NCBI GenBank assembly: GCA_947475005.1
Contig: CANJLI010000001.1
Span: 194,819-236,828 of the forward strand
Reading direction: 5' to 3'
DNA from: Deltaproteobacteria bacterium
GTDB taxonomy: Bacteria; Bdellovibrionota_B; Oligoflexia; Oligoflexales; Bog-1112
DNA: 42,010 nt
How positions within the stretch are numbered: the stretch's first letter is position 1; each line of letters opens with the position of its first letter. Both the position numbers and the translations under genes were made by a program. This document shows, piece by piece, positions 1-9,212 of the stretch. The notes beneath the pieces were generated by a model that was not told the DNA's origin, did no database searches, and was given only the letters and a program-made list of their open reading frames with translations.

Positions 1-932
1 CAAATTGTAATAAAATTGCTAATGGGAAGAAATACTATCCTCAAAAACAAAGGGAAAGTAATATGATACCGATCATTCCAAAGAGTTTGGAGCAAAATAA
101 AAGTAGCTATTATGATATAAGGTGGCTTACACCACAATAATAATGCACAACAAAGACCAATACCCACATATTTTTTGTTATCAACACAAAATAGACTGCA
201 TGCAACTAGAGTAAAGGCTAATGAATCAGGAAATGGCTGAGCCATATATAAAATAATTGGTAATCCAGCAAGACAAATGAATTTTTGACGAGAGGACCAT
301 AGGCTGGTTTTTATCATCATACAAATAAAAAATATTCCGAGGAAAAGGAAGAGAGAATGGGCGAAGAAAAAAAATAATGAGGGTAAATATAGGCTAAATG
401 GGGCTGCAAAAAAAACAAGGCCTAATGAATACCAAAAGCGGTCTTTTCCATATACATCCTTTGCGAGACGCGTATCGGGAAGCTCCCAGGCATCCGTCCC
501 AGGAATTGAAAATAAATAATGGGAGTTTGACAAATACCCAGGATTACTATAGAGATTTCCTTCTTTTGCTAGTTGGTTAGCTGCAATTAAATAATGAGGG
601 CCATCACCATCGGCACTTCGCAATTGTCTAAATGGTGTAAGGGAAATAGCGAAAACAGCTAACACTGAAATCCATATATAGTTAGCGCTAGCCCCCTTCC
701 TTAGACTGGATATTTTTTTAGCTAAAAAATATCCAAGAGTAGGGATACTCAGCACTAAAAATACACCTAGAATTATACGCTGCAAGGGAGACATTTCAGA
801 TCCGCGAAACAGATAACGCATAGATAAATAGATAAGAGGATATAGTAAACAAGCGGGCAGCAAAGAAAACAAAAATTCCTGCCACAAAAAAGTTTGCCGA
901 CCTTGAATTGTGGATGCATTATGTACAGACAT
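1..932 (-). CDS. Multi-pass membrane glycosyltransferase-like protein (partial, runs off left edge)
   Basis: Reading the minus strand from an ATG at 932 gives an open frame with no stop to the window edge, at least 310 residues, so the C-terminus is missing. The start is preceded by GGGAGAGG seven bases upstream. The protein is strongly hydrophobic, with about eight predicted membrane segments (for example FLFSLLPACLLYPLIYLSM near the N-terminus). After the third segment comes a polar loop containing ADGDGPHYLIAANQLAKEG. Acidic Asp/Gly-Asp loops followed by Tyr and a helix are usual in GT-C-fold glycosyltransferases that use lipid-linked sugars (PMT/ArnT/GT39-like). Its place beside an O-antigen operon fits transfer of sugar at the periplasmic face. 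The exact donor and acceptor cannot be told. It could instead be a polymerase- or flippase-like membrane protein. Confidence 0.7.
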   Translation of the reverse strand, partial: MSVHNASTIQGRQTFLWQEFLFSLLPACLLYPLIYLSMRYLFRGSEMSPLQRIILGVFLVLSIPTLGYFLAKKISSLRKGASANYIWISVLAVFAISLTPFRQLRSADGDGPHYLIAANQLAKEGNLYSNPGYLSNSHYLFSIPGTDAWELPDTRLAKDVYGKDRFWYSLGLVFFAAPFSLYLPSLFFFFAHSLFLFLGIFFICMMIKTSLWSSRQKFICLAGLPIILYMAQPFPDSLAFTLVACSLFCVDNKKYVGIGLCCALLLWCKPPYIIIATFILLQTLWNDRYHITFPLFLRIVFLPISNFITI

Positions 933-1315
933 AAATTTCCTCTCCCAAAGACCCCACCGCTGAGTAAGTAAATAATGACTCTAGTAAATTAAGCATGCTA
1001 ACATAGCACCACAGTCGCTTCTAGTTTATAGTTGGGCGCTATAGCAAGAGGATACCGGCTTGATATACCGCGGATGAGTTTTATAGACTTTTAAGGGAGG
1101 CGGCGGTCGAATCATTGTAAAACAGTCTTCAAATAGACACACAAAGTAACTCTGATCTGCTCAAGGTGCTAACAATTCGCACAGCAACTAACCAGTTAAT
1201 CTATTTAAAAAACCATCCGCAATATTTTATATGAAATCGTCTAAAAATAGTCCTTTCTAGTGTAATATTGGCAAAAAACTACTATAGACTACAGTAATTT
1301 TTAACTGAGGAAAAA
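933..1315. other. A+T-rich divergent intergenic region, no gene seen
   Basis: This region of about 380 bases separates the divergent membrane protein and methyltransferase genes. I see no open frame with a plausible start. It should hold the promoters of both genes. A possible plus-strand promoter is TTGGCA near 1269 with TACAGT about 16 bases on, but the -10 is weak. A purine/GC-rich patch at 1095-1109 ends in GGCGGTCG, one base off the GGCGGTAG core of the ops element. No strong hairpin is seen. Confidence 0.4.
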
Positions 1316-2236
1316 ATGAAGCTTCACGCATGCATCTTGTGTAACAATACGGAAACTGTATTTATAGAAAATATAAAAAAAACAGACCTGAATAAAGCCT
1401 ACTTACGATATTTGCAGTGTAAAACAGGTTATCCAGAAACTGGCCTTATCTCCTATTGGAAATGTAATAATTGCAGCTTACATTTTTTTGATCCTACTGC
1501 TGCCGGCGAAGAAGAGCTATATTTACAATTAAATAAACATCCTTGGTATTATATGGCGGAAAAGCCTGAGTATGCTCTTGCTGCAGCCCATCTTCCCAAG
1601 CAAGGCGCAATTCTTGAAGTTGGTAGTGGCAATGCTGCTTTTGCTAAATTTTGCGGCACGGAACGTTACACCGGGATTGAATTTAATGATGCTGCAATTG
1701 CTCTAGCCAAAACACAGAATATTTCTTTGATAAAAGAAAGCATCGAAATTCATGCAGAAAAAAACAAGGGCAAATATCAATGTGTGATAAATTTTCAAGT
1801 ATTAGAGCACGTCAAAAATCCCGCCATTTTTATTCAGAAATGTCTTGAAGCCCTGGCACCAGGCGGTACTCTTATCATTTCCGTTCCAAATCACAGCGGA
1901 ATTTGCGGGAATTCTCAAAATAATTTACTAGATATGCCCCCCCATCATATTAGCCATTGGTCAGAGAAAACAATGCATTATATTGGGAAAAAATTTAAGT
2001 TGAAAATCATAAGCATTGAAACAGAAAATATCGCCCCATATCATCAAGAGTGGGCTGCATCACTATATCACGATAGAAGAATGCGTAATTTCTTTCGACT
2101 AAAAAACACCCTTCTTGACTTCAGTTTACAGAGTAGAATCATCTCTAAGATAGCCCGCCATATGGGGAAAATATCAAAGCGCAAACTGCTTACGAATAAG
2201 GGACACGCAATGATCACCTGTTACCAAAAAGAATAA
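1316..2236 (+). CDS. SAM-dependent class I methyltransferase with N-terminal zinc-ribbon-like Cys pairs
   Basis: A 306-residue protein. Two CxxC pairs (C6/C9 and C50/C53) suggest a small zinc-binding module at the N-terminus. The class I methyltransferase core follows: motif I ILEVGSGN at 99-106 for SAM binding, then NFQVLEHV and a PGGTLIISVPN motif (post-IV region), as in the Methyltransf_23/UbiE-like group. Such proteins with a leading Cys-pair module are frequent in O-antigen and other surface-glycan clusters, where they are thought to methylate sugars. That role is inferred from location; the acceptor is unknown. The start has AGGAAAAA close upstream. It is transcribed toward the sugar operon and ends convergently with fcl. 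Base composition is A+T-rich like the rest of this cluster. Confidence 0.8.
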   Translation: MKLHACILCNNTETVFIENIKKTDLNKAYLRYLQCKTGYPETGLISYWKCNNCSLHFFDPTAAGEEELYLQLNKHPWYYMAEKPEYALAAAHLPKQGAILEVGSGNAAFAKFCGTERYTGIEFNDAAIALAKTQNISLIKESIEIHAEKNKGKYQCVINFQVLEHVKNPAIFIQKCLEALAPGGTLIISVPNHSGICGNSQNNLLDMPPHHISHWSEKTMHYIGKKFKLKIISIETENIAPYHQEWAASLYHDRRMRNFFRLKNTLLDFSLQSRIISKIARHMGKISKRKLLTNKGHAMITCYQKE

Positions 2237-2263
2237 CCAACGGGATTTACAAAAAATACAAGC

Positions 2264-2293
2264 CCTCATATATCAATGAGGCCGTAGTTTTTT
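2264..2293. terminator. Possible bidirectional terminator between convergent genes
   Basis: CCTCAT (2264-2269) pairs with ATGAGG (2276-2281) around a six-base loop, followed by CCGTAG and then a run of six T at 2288-2293. The stem is short and the T run is displaced from it, so the call is weak. The position between two convergent genes (methyltransferase and fcl) supports it. Confidence 0.35.
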
Positions 2294-2377
2294 AGAACTC
2301 GATACATACATCTACGGAATCGAACAGCCTAACTCTGCTAAATATATTGGCTTTGTTTTTCAGAGTATTATGCCAAA

Positions 2378-3364
2378 TTAAGCGTTCACGAACCTATTGC
2401 AATCCGTATAATAGGCATATACAGATTGCACCCCCTCTTTTAAAGAGATCTTTTTTTTCCACCCTAACGCAGTAAGAAGATGAGTATCTAGCAATTTTTT
2501 TGGCGGTCCATCCGGTTTAGTAGCATCAAAAATGATTTTCCCGCGAAATTCGACTACATTCCGAATTATTTCCGTTAACTCTTTAATTGTCAGTTCTTCT
2601 CCGGTTCCAACATTCACATGAGAGTTACCAAGTTGGGCCTGTTTTATATCTTTTTCAAAGAAATCTTCCTTTAAAGTTTCTGCAAGAAAAACAATAGCGT
2701 CTGCACAATCTTCAGAATACATAAATTCTCGCTTTGGAGAACCGGTACCCCAAACAATAACTTCCTTTGCATTGGAAATTTTAGCTTCATGAAAGCGGTG
2801 GATTAGTGCTGGAAGCACATGAGAATTTTCTGGATGAAAGTTATCGCCAGGGCCATATAAATTTGTTGGCATTACAGAAAAAAAATCTTTACCATGCTGC
2901 CTTCGGATAGCATTTACAAGTTCAAGGCCAGCAATTTTAGAAAGTGCATAAGGGCGATTGGTTTGCTCTAATGCCCCAGTTAATAAATCCTCTTCTTTCA
3001 TGGGCTGCGGTGCATTACGTGGATAAATGCAACTACTTCCAAGAAAAATAAGCCGTTTCACCCCAAATAAATGCGCTGAATAAATCACATGATTTTGAAT
3101 TTGTAAATTTTGATAGATGAAATCAGCACGGTATGTATTGTTTGCAAAAATACCACCGACTTTTGCTGCCGCAAGAAAAACTATATCGGGTTTTTCCGTA
3201 GAAAAAAAGTTTTCTACTGCAGATTGATTTAATAAATCTAATTCGCTTCGATCTTGAGTTAAGAGATTTGTATACCCCTTTTCTCGTAGATTTTTCACAA
3301 TAGCACTACCAACAAGGCCGCTATGTCCCGCAACAAATATACGATCATTTTTAAGCATTGTCAT
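2378..3364 (-). CDS. fcl: GDP-L-fucose synthase
   Basis: A 328-residue short-chain dehydrogenase/reductase. It catalyses the 3,5-epimerisation and NADPH-dependent reduction of GDP-4-keto-6-deoxy-D-mannose to GDP-L-fucose. The Rossmann motif GHSGLVG is at 13-19. The catalytic set is visible: Ser at 110/111 in LGSSCIYP, and Y139 with K143 in YALSK. The GDP-fucose-synthase signature around NLYGPGDNF is present. Length matches the family (about 320). The start ATG at 3364 overlaps the gmd stop in an ATGA, so translation is likely coupled. An in-frame ATG two codons later is also possible. It is the last gene of the minus-strand operon and acts directly after Gmd in the cytoplasm. Confidence 0.95.
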   Translation of the reverse strand: MTMLKNDRIFVAGHSGLVGSAIVKNLREKGYTNLLTQDRSELDLLNQSAVENFFSTEKPDIVFLAAAKVGGIFANNTYRADFIYQNLQIQNHVIYSAHLFGVKRLIFLGSSCIYPRNAPQPMKEEDLLTGALEQTNRPYALSKIAGLELVNAIRRQHGKDFFSVMPTNLYGPGDNFHPENSHVLPALIHRFHEAKISNAKEVIVWGTGSPKREFMYSEDCADAIVFLAETLKEDFFEKDIKQAQLGNSHVNVGTGEELTIKELTEIIRNVVEFRGKIIFDATKPDGPPKKLLDTHLLTALGWKKKISLKEGVQSVYAYYTDCNRFVNA

Positions 3365-4509
3365 AACTCATCATGAGCAAGTACATTTTTTTCATACCAA
3401 GGAAGAAACCCACCTGTATGGTGCACAATTTCTTCTACTCGTGAGTTGCTTTTGGTTGGCCCCTCTGTTTGCACACGATAGAGGTCCGCCATTACCATTT
3501 CGTGGGCCAGCTCATACACTGTCGTGGAGGCTTGCCAGCCCAAGAGTTTCTCTGCTTTGGAGGCGTCGCCTAGTAATAAATCTACCTCTGTCGGTCTAAA
3601 ATATCTTGTATCTACTTTTACAAGGCAGTGGCCGGTTTTTTTGCATATAGCAACTTCAGAATCTTGCTCGCCACGAAATTCAAGTTCGATATCCACACAT
3701 TTGAAGCAAGCTATTAAAAAATCTCTTACCGTAGTGGTCACATTGGTAGAAAGAACAAAATCTTCTGGTTGAGAGTGCTGTAAAATTCTCCACATTCCCT
3801 CCACATATTCCTTTGCGTGCCCCCAATCGCGCTTGGCATCTAGATTCCCCAAATAAAGAATCTCCGTATAACCGGCGGCTATTCTTGCTACTGCTCGCGA
3901 AATTTTCCGAGTCACAAAAGTTTCTCCACGCAATGGGCTTTCATGATTAAACAAAATCCCATTGCAAGCGAAAAAATTGTAGGCTTCTCGATAGTTTACC
4001 GTAATCCAGTACGCGTATAATTTTGCTATAGCGTACGGACTTCTTGGATAGAAAGGGGTCTCCTCATCTTGAGGAACCGCTTGTACTTTTCCATAGAGTT
4101 CACTTGTCGAAGCTTGATAAAATCTCGTTTTTTCACCAAGCCCCAGAATACGAATGGCTTCTAAAAAACGCAATGTTCCAATTGCGTCGGCATTTGCTGT
4201 ATATTCTGGAGTCTCAAAGCTTACTTGAACATGACTTTGGGCTGCTAGATTATAAATTTCGTCAGGTTGAACTTCCTGGACAATCCGAATAATATTCGTG
4301 CTATCTGTCATGTCTCCATAGTGGAGCTTGAAAACAGCACCCGCTGTATGTGGATCCTCATACAAATGGTCCACTCGTTGTGTATTAAATTGGCTCGACC
4401 GTCTCTTAATCCCATGGACCTCGTAACCTTTGGAAAGAAGAAGGCTAGCCAAATAGGCACCATCTTGGCCAGTGATTCCAGATAATAAAGCTATCTTATT
4501 TTTACCCAT
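3361..4509 (-). CDS. gmd: GDP-mannose 4,6-dehydratase
   Basis: A 382-residue enzyme that converts GDP-D-mannose to GDP-4-keto-6-deoxy-D-mannose, the substrate of the next gene. The NADP-binding motif [10 protein letters not shown] is at 11-20 and is nearly diagnostic for the family. The catalytic Thr135 and Glu137 lie in STSELYG; Tyr159 and Lys163 lie in PYAIAK. Length is typical (about 370). The gene starts two bases after the preceding glycosyltransferase and overlaps fcl by four bases, so it is inside one operon. GDP-mannose must be supplied by enzymes encoded elsewhere, since no manB or manC is in the window. Confidence 0.96.
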   Translation of the reverse strand: MGKNKIALLSGITGQDGAYLASLLLSKGYEVHGIKRRSSQFNTQRVDHLYEDPHTAGAVFKLHYGDMTDSTNIIRIVQEVQPDEIYNLAAQSHVQVSFETPEYTANADAIGTLRFLEAIRILGLGEKTRFYQASTSELYGKVQAVPQDEETPFYPRSPYAIAKLYAYWITVNYREAYNFFACNGILFNHESPLRGETFVTRKISRAVARIAAGYTEILYLGNLDAKRDWGHAKEYVEGMWRILQHSQPEDFVLSTNVTTTVRDFLIACFKCVDIELEFRGEQDSEVAICKKTGHCLVKVDTRYFRPTEVDLLLGDASKAEKLLGWQASTTVYELAHEMVMADLYRVQTEGPTKSNSRVEEIVHHTGGFLPWYEKNVLAHDEL

Positions 4510-4511
4510 CT

Positions 4512-5426
4512 CTAATAATGGCCTTTAAACAAAATTTTAACAATAGATTTCATTTTATTAATTATTCTCTTAGTCAAAAAAGGTCGGAGAGCTTGCAGAG
4601 AGTTGGAAACAATTTTTCTTGCCTGAAGATTTTCTTGAATATCCAATTTTTGTAATTGAACTGGATTAACAGACAGTTCAACATCAAAAACATTTGTTTG
4701 TCCACAATGTGTTCCAGATCCATCCATACCAATATTTTCAATTAAGGGCTTTCCGGGGTACAGTGTTAGCATGTCTTCTAAAAAAGCGGAAGCATACCAT
4801 CGAATGGCCCATGAATTGTTTTCTCCTTTTATAAAGTCTTTAAGCATATTCGTAAATGGATATGCTCCGTTATAATCAAATTCATCGCAAAGTTTTCTAT
4901 TAGAAAGTTTCCCAAGAAGTTTGGTCGCATCCTTTTCAAAAAAATTCCACGCCCTTTGCCAAGTACCCCATCCTGAACAATCTGCACCACGGAGGAAAAA
5001 TGTTTCTGGCAAATTTTCCTTGGTTGGGTAAATAAACCCATGAATGCTAGCAACTTTTTTTTCATCTTTGTACATTTCCATAGCTTGATTCATATAAGTG
5101 AGAAAGAATGGAGAAGTAATAAGATCATCTTCTAGAACAATAGTTCTTTCATATTTCTGAAGAACCTCAGAAACTCCGCTTATAATGTTTTGGGCCAAAC
5201 CCCAATTCTCAGCCCTTTCAATGATCCTGACTTCTTTAAACCCCTGTATTTTTTGTAAATATTCTCTCACCTTTCTTACTTCATGCTCTGAGTTTTTTTT
5301 TGGCCCATCACTATAAACAATCAACTTACTTTCTGAGGCCAGATCATTTTTAAGAAGGGCATTTATAGTCTGTTGTGTATGTTGAGGTCGATTATAGACA
5401 AAAAGAATAATGGGGGCTAGTTTCAT
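4512..5426 (-). CDS. GT-A-fold glycosyltransferase (GT2-like)
   Basis: A 304-residue cytoplasmic glycosyltransferase without clear membrane segments. The N-terminus [21 protein letters not shown] is the first strand and helix of a GT-A nucleotide-sugar-binding fold. IVYSDGPK follows near residue 40, and the metal-binding acidic motif EDD is at 99-101 ([13 protein letters not shown]). Tryptophan-rich acceptor-side segments follow ([10 protein letters not shown]). This arrangement is common in O-antigen clusters. It may transfer fucose or the amino sugar made by its neighbours, but specificity cannot be read from sequence. It sits 16 bases after rmlA and two bases before gmd, so it is co-transcribed with both sugar pathways. 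Confidence 0.85.
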   Translation of the reverse strand: MKLAPIILFVYNRPQHTQQTINALLKNDLASESKLIVYSDGPKKNSEHEVRKVREYLQKIQGFKEVRIIERAENWGLAQNIISGVSEVLQKYERTIVLEDDLITSPFFLTYMNQAMEMYKDEKKVASIHGFIYPTKENLPETFFLRGADCSGWGTWQRAWNFFEKDATKLLGKLSNRKLCDEFDYNGAYPFTNMLKDFIKGENNSWAIRWYASAFLEDMLTLYPGKPLIENIGMDGSGTHCGQTNVFDVELSVNPVQLQKLDIQENLQARKIVSNSLQALRPFLTKRIINKMKSIVKILFKGHY

Positions 5427-5442
5427 TCATTCTACTCTTAAT

Positions 5443-6345
5443 TTATATAAATTTTAGTTGTTGCAAATATTGTCCATAGGGACTATTCCCACACCTTTTT
5501 GCAAGATCTCTTACTTCTTTCAATGTAATATACCCATTTCGAAAAGCAATTTCTTCAAGGCATGCTATTTTGAGACCTTGTCGATCCTCAACTGATTGCA
5601 CAAAATTCGTAGCTTGCACAAGTGACTCATGAGTGCCTGTATCAAGCCAGGCTGTTCCTCTTCCAAAGATTTCTACTTGAAGTGTTTTTCTTAGAAGATA
5701 CTCTTTATTTACATCTGTAATTTCTATTTCGCCTCTTGCGGAAGGGGCAAGATTCTTTGCAATTTCAATGACGCTATTATCATAGAAATATAACCCTGTA
5801 ACAGCATAATTTGATTTTGGAACGACTGGTTTTTCCTCAATACTTACAGCTTTTCCTTCTTCATTAAATTCAACCACACCATATCGGCTTGGATCTTTTA
5901 CATAAAAACCAAATATAGTTGCCCCATTTTTTTTAAAATCGGCTTTTTGTAAAGAATTGGTGAGTTCATTTCCAAAGAAAATGTTGTCACCGAGTATGAG
6001 GCAGCAGTCCTTTTTACCAATAAACGTCTCCCCAATAATAAAGGCCTGAGCCAATCCATCTGGGCTAGGCTGTTCGGCATATGAGATGTTAATGCCCCAT
6101 TGACTTCCATTTCCTAATAATCTTTGAAAAGACGGGAGGTCATAGGGCGTTGAAATAATCAGAATGTCTCGAATTTTTGCTAGCATTAAAATAGAGAGTG
6201 GATAATAGATCATTGGCTTGTCATAAATAGGAAGCAATTGTTTGCTAACAGCCTGAGTCAGAGGGTAAAGCCTGGTTCCTGATCCCCCAGCCAATATAAG
6301 CCCTTTTCGACTTGAATCTTTATTTGTCATGGTCATAGTCTTCAT
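5443..6345 (-). CDS. rmlA: Glucose-1-phosphate thymidylyltransferase
   Basis: It makes dTDP-glucose from dTTP and glucose-1-phosphate, the entry step to dTDP-deoxysugars. The nucleotidyltransferase signature [16 protein letters not shown] lies close to the N-terminus, followed by [40 protein letters not shown] and the late [15 protein letters not shown]. These are all standard RmlA blocks. I place the start at the ATG at 6345, giving about 300 residues, close to the usual 290-295. An upstream start at 6399 would add 18 hydrophobic residues not found in the family. ATGs at 6336 and 6330 are equally possible, because no clear ribosome site decides. The gene overlaps the end of the fdtA-like gene. 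rmlB is not in the window. Confidence 0.95.
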   Translation of the reverse strand: MKTMTMTNKDSSRKGLILAGGSGTRLYPLTQAVSKQLLPIYDKPMIYYPLSILMLAKIRDILIISTPYDLPSFQRLLGNGSQWGINISYAEQPSPDGLAQAFIIGETFIGKKDCCLILGDNIFFGNELTNSLQKADFKKNGATIFGFYVKDPSRYGVVEFNEEGKAVSIEEKPVVPKSNYAVTGLYFYDNSVIEIAKNLAPSARGEIEITDVNKEYLLRKTLQVEIFGRGTAWLDTGTHESLVQATNFVQSVEDRQGLKIACLEEIAFRNGYITLKEVRDLAKRCGNSPYGQYLQQLKFI

Positions 6346-6691
6346 GGATATAATCGTTTTTATCAAAATGATGAGAAGCCAAAACGAGGAGAATAGCATC
6401 CAAGGAAAAATGATTCAAAGTATGCCAATCTTCTGGTTCTACCAGTAGACATTTATCTGATTCGTTAAGCAAAAAATTGTGCTTAGTTTTTCCATTATTA
6501 ATATAGACGTCACATTGACCTTTTAAACAAATAAGTGCTTGTCTGGTTTGTTTATGACGGTGCCCTCCGCGGCTTTTTGTAATATTATACATCCAATAAA
6601 TACGCTTAATATCAAAAGGGATGACTTTTTCTATTACATTTAGGCTGCCTCGATCGTCCGTATAACTGGGTAAATCTATTATATTGGCCAT
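6320..6691 (-). CDS. fdtA: dTDP-4-keto-6-deoxyglucose 3,4-ketoisomerase (FdtA/QdtA, WxcM-like)
   Basis: A 123-residue single-domain cupin of the WxcM/FdtA family. These enzymes move the keto group of dTDP-4-keto-6-deoxyglucose from C4 to C3, preparing it for amination. Visible hallmarks are [10 protein letters not shown] at 12-21 and the catalytic His pair in [13 protein letters not shown] (H44 and H46), then a short beta-rich tail. FdtA (product leading to Fuc3N) and QdtA (leading to Qui3N) differ in stereochemistry at C4 and cannot be separated safely by eye, so the symbol is provisional. It overlaps the preceding glycosyltransferase by 13 bases and rmlA downstream by about 26. The aminotransferase that would use its product is two genes upstream in the same operon. 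Confidence 0.85.
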   Translation of the reverse strand: MANIIDLPSYTDDRGSLNVIEKVIPFDIKRIYWMYNITKSRGGHRHKQTRQALICLKGQCDVYINNGKTKHNFLLNESDKCLLVEPEDWHTLNHFSLDAILLVLASHHFDKNDYIHEDYDHDK

Positions 6692-7683
6692 TTATTAACT
6701 CGTATTTTTTTAATGGAAAAAACATTCATATTATTTTTTAACAACCGTTTGAAAAAAAAGATTATTTTTTGAAATGGTGTTTTTTTTGTAAGATTCTGCC
6801 CGTGTACATCTATTTTCCTGCCAGCGGCTATAATCTTTTCTTTAATTTTTTCTAAATGAAGACAATAAGGGCGATAGATATACATCAGTATATTTTTATC
6901 TAACTTGTACCCGCCAAAATCGACAGTATCTGCGGTTAAAAACTTAAGAGCATGGAAATGATAGAAAACCACATCGAAAGTGGATTTTTTATTTTTCTCT
7001 CTGGCAAATAATTTATTATCTTTCATGCTAATTTCGTATTGTTGAATATTCCAAGGCGCCATTCCTCCACCAAGGTGCGCCAGCTCATGTACATTTGGAA
7101 ATTTTTCTAGCCAACCATCTAAGTATTTTTGATCACCAAGTTTTCCATCCTCAATACGTGCAAAGCACCACTCTATGCATTTCTCTCTCCACCACTCCAA
7201 TATAAACAATCCATCTGTTGAGTTCTTAAAAGTCATGAATTGAACACAATATTTTCCACTAATTAGAGTTTGATCATACTCAGGGGTATATCTATGCTCA
7301 GTAATAAGAACTGATTGCTGGTCCGTAACTTCATCAAGTAATTGCTGGGGATCGGAAAAAAAATAGAGATCAGCATCTAAGTAAGTGCATTCTTTTAGAT
7401 TAAAGTTTTTTAAGCAGAATAAGACAAGAGACGGAGTACAAGTCCAGCAATATTCTCCTTTAGTACGCGTAGGCTTTACTTGTAACAAAGCCTCATCCTC
7501 AAATTCATTTAGAGAAATAACTGAAATATTTTTATTCCCAATAGATTGTAAGACTTCAAAGCATGCTGAGTCAAAAGCGACAACAAAAAGATGAAAGGCC
7601 CCAGTTGTAGCTTCTAGGGACTCTAACAGAGCCAACCCTCTCGATAAATAATTGCTATCGAACAGTGTACAAAAATAATTCAT
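6679..7683 (-). CDS. Glycosyltransferase with DAD motif (GT8-like)
   Basis: A 334-residue protein starting NYFCTLFDSNYLSRGLALL, the usual opening of GT8-like transferases that begin on a nucleotide-binding strand. The metal and sugar-nucleotide motif DAD is at 103-105 (TYLDADLYFFSDP). A second block, GDQKYLDGW, matches the DQ region of the same fold, and a late H-x-H (YHFHAL) may supply the metal-binding His. There is no signal peptide. It lies 18 bases after the aminotransferase and overlaps the ketoisomerase, so it belongs to the same operon. Its donor may be the dTDP-3-amino sugar produced by these neighbours; that is an inference only. The C-terminal 60 residues are very Lys-rich and may contact membrane. 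Confidence 0.8.
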   Translation of the reverse strand: MNYFCTLFDSNYLSRGLALLESLEATTGAFHLFVVAFDSACFEVLQSIGNKNISVISLNEFEDEALLQVKPTRTKGEYCWTCTPSLVLFCLKNFNLKECTYLDADLYFFSDPQQLLDEVTDQQSVLITEHRYTPEYDQTLISGKYCVQFMTFKNSTDGLFILEWWREKCIEWCFARIEDGKLGDQKYLDGWLEKFPNVHELAHLGGGMAPWNIQQYEISMKDNKLFAREKNKKSTFDVVFYHFHALKFLTADTVDFGGYKLDKNILMYIYRPYCLHLEKIKEKIIAAGRKIDVHGQNLTKKTPFQKIIFFFKRLLKNNMNVFSIKKIRVNKWPI

Positions 7684-7701
7684 TGAATTTTGTCCAATTA
7701 T

Positions 7702-8802
7702 TTAATGTTTTTGTTTTTTTCCAAACTCATTAAGCAATTCACTTACCCTCTGGATTTCCTCCGGGGTGTGCACAATAGAAATGGGAAGACTTAACGTTGT
7801 TTTATGAATTTCCTCAGAAATAGGGAAATCCTCAGAAAAATAAGAAAGGGTAGCTTTTTGTTTATGAGGTGGGGTTGGGTAATGAATGTCAGATTTCACT
7901 CCATTTTGAAGGAGAAATTCTTTTAAAGAATCTCTCCGGTTATGTCTGATATTAAAAATATGATAAACATCAAAACATTCTTTTTCCACAACTGGCTTTA
8001 TAAATTGATCGTCTATTTCTTTTAAATAAAGAGAGGCGAGGTTACGTTTATGTTGGTTTAATAGATCCAACTGCTTTAGTTTGACCCGCAAAAAAGCAGC
8101 TTGAATTTCATCTAAACGAGAATTGACACCTAGATACTCATTCTTATATCTGACACTGGATCCGTAATTTCTCAAACTTCTAAGCTGATAGGCTAATTCA
8201 TCATCCTCGCACACAATAGCCCCTGCATCTCCTAAGGAGCCCAGGTTTTTTGTTGGGTAAAAGCTAAATGCACCGGCATTTCCAAAACTCCCAGTTTTTT
8301 TTTGTTGGTATTTTGCACCATGGGACTGGGCACAATCTTCAAGAACTTTTAATTGGTGGCGAGTGGCAATTTGCATGATTTTTTCCATATGGCATGCTTT
8401 TCCATATAGATGGACGACACAAATGGCTTTTGTTTTTTTTGAAATTTTTTCTTCAATTTTTGACGGATCGATATTGTACGTTTGAATATCAGGTTCAACA
8501 AGTATAGGCGTTAGGCCAGCTTGGATAATAGCAAGTATGGTTGCGATATATGTATTAGAGGGTACAATGACTTCAGATCCAGCTTCGAAATCCCAGGCAA
8601 GGAGAGGGAGAGTCAAAGCATCAAGGCCATTTGCGACTCCAATACAATGTTTCACTCCAATATAATTGGCAAATTCCCCTTCAAATCTTGCAACTTGTTC
8701 TCCTAATATATACAAACCCTTATCTAAAAATTTATCAAAGATTTCGATAAATTCTTTTTTGAATGGTTTATTTGCTTCGGATAATTTTTCATATTCAATC
8801 AT
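7702..8802 (-). CDS. fdtB: dTDP-3-keto-6-deoxyhexose 3-aminotransferase (FdtB/QdtB, DegT/DnrJ/EryC1/StrS family)
   Basis: A 366-residue PLP enzyme of the sugar aminotransferase family. It would place an amino group at C3 of the sugar produced by the FdtA-like enzyme. Visible features are the N-terminal [28 protein letters not shown], the PLP-ring Asp in [11 protein letters not shown], and the Schiff-base Lys185 in [15 protein letters not shown]. The later [28 protein letters not shown] is characteristic of the FdtB/QdtB/DesV group. It is the first gene of the seven-gene minus-strand operon, so the operon promoter should lie just above 8802. A GGAA lies about nine bases before the start. FdtB and QdtB cannot be told apart here. 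Confidence 0.9.
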   Translation of the reverse strand: MIEYEKLSEANKPFKKEFIEIFDKFLDKGLYILGEQVARFEGEFANYIGVKHCIGVANGLDALTLPLLAWDFEAGSEVIVPSNTYIATILAIIQAGLTPILVEPDIQTYNIDPSKIEEKISKKTKAICVVHLYGKACHMEKIMQIATRHQLKVLEDCAQSHGAKYQQKKTGSFGNAGAFSFYPTKNLGSLGDAGAIVCEDDELAYQLRSLRNYGSSVRYKNEYLGVNSRLDEIQAAFLRVKLKQLDLLNQHKRNLASLYLKEIDDQFIKPVVEKECFDVYHIFNIRHNRRDSLKEFLLQNGVKSDIHYPTPPHKQKATLSYFSEDFPISEEIHKTTLSLPISIVHTPEEIQRVSELLNEFGKKQKH

Positions 8803-9212
8803 AACTTATAGTTCCATATTGGTGAAACGGTCGATTGGATTCCGGATTTTTTACCTTAGTCGATTCCCAGGCTCTTTTTGTTTCGAAAAGCAGGAATTGC
8901 ACTCTGAATGACTCAACTGAGAAGGCTGAAGCTGCCCCCCTCCGAACGATTTAATGTGAAATATTTCTCTATTCCAATTGTGCGAAAAGAAACACTTGCG
9001 TAGGTAACACCTACCCTCATAGTAGGTGATCTGACAATCCAATTTCCACATCAAAAAACTCTTTTAAATGAGGATGAGTCGAAGATTTGTGCTTTCCGGT
9101 GGAATAAAAAAAAGAGCTGTTGGGGAAGCGCTCATCCAAAAGCTAAATTAAACAACAACATATATGAACAGAATTTATTCCTATCTATGTCTCGACCAGC
9201 CAGGCCATTACA
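8803..9212. other. Intergenic region with operon promoter, small hairpins and possible metH terminator
   Basis: About 410 bases with no convincing gene. It should hold the promoter for the sugar operon. Nested hairpins share one sequence: GTAGGT (9000-9005) can pair with ACCTAC (9009-9014), or CACCTAC (9008-9014) with GTAGGTG (9022-9028). They look like mutually exclusive folds, but I cannot assign a function. On the minus strand, GAGC (9130-9133) and GCTC (9114-9117) flank a short loop and precede eight T (9113-9106). This could be the terminator of metH about 80-100 bases after its stop. Confidence 0.35.

Noticed and set aside
8851-9054. A 67-residue minus-strand frame before the sugar operon
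   Set aside because: No ribosome site, no recognisable composition, and it ends in the probable promoter region.
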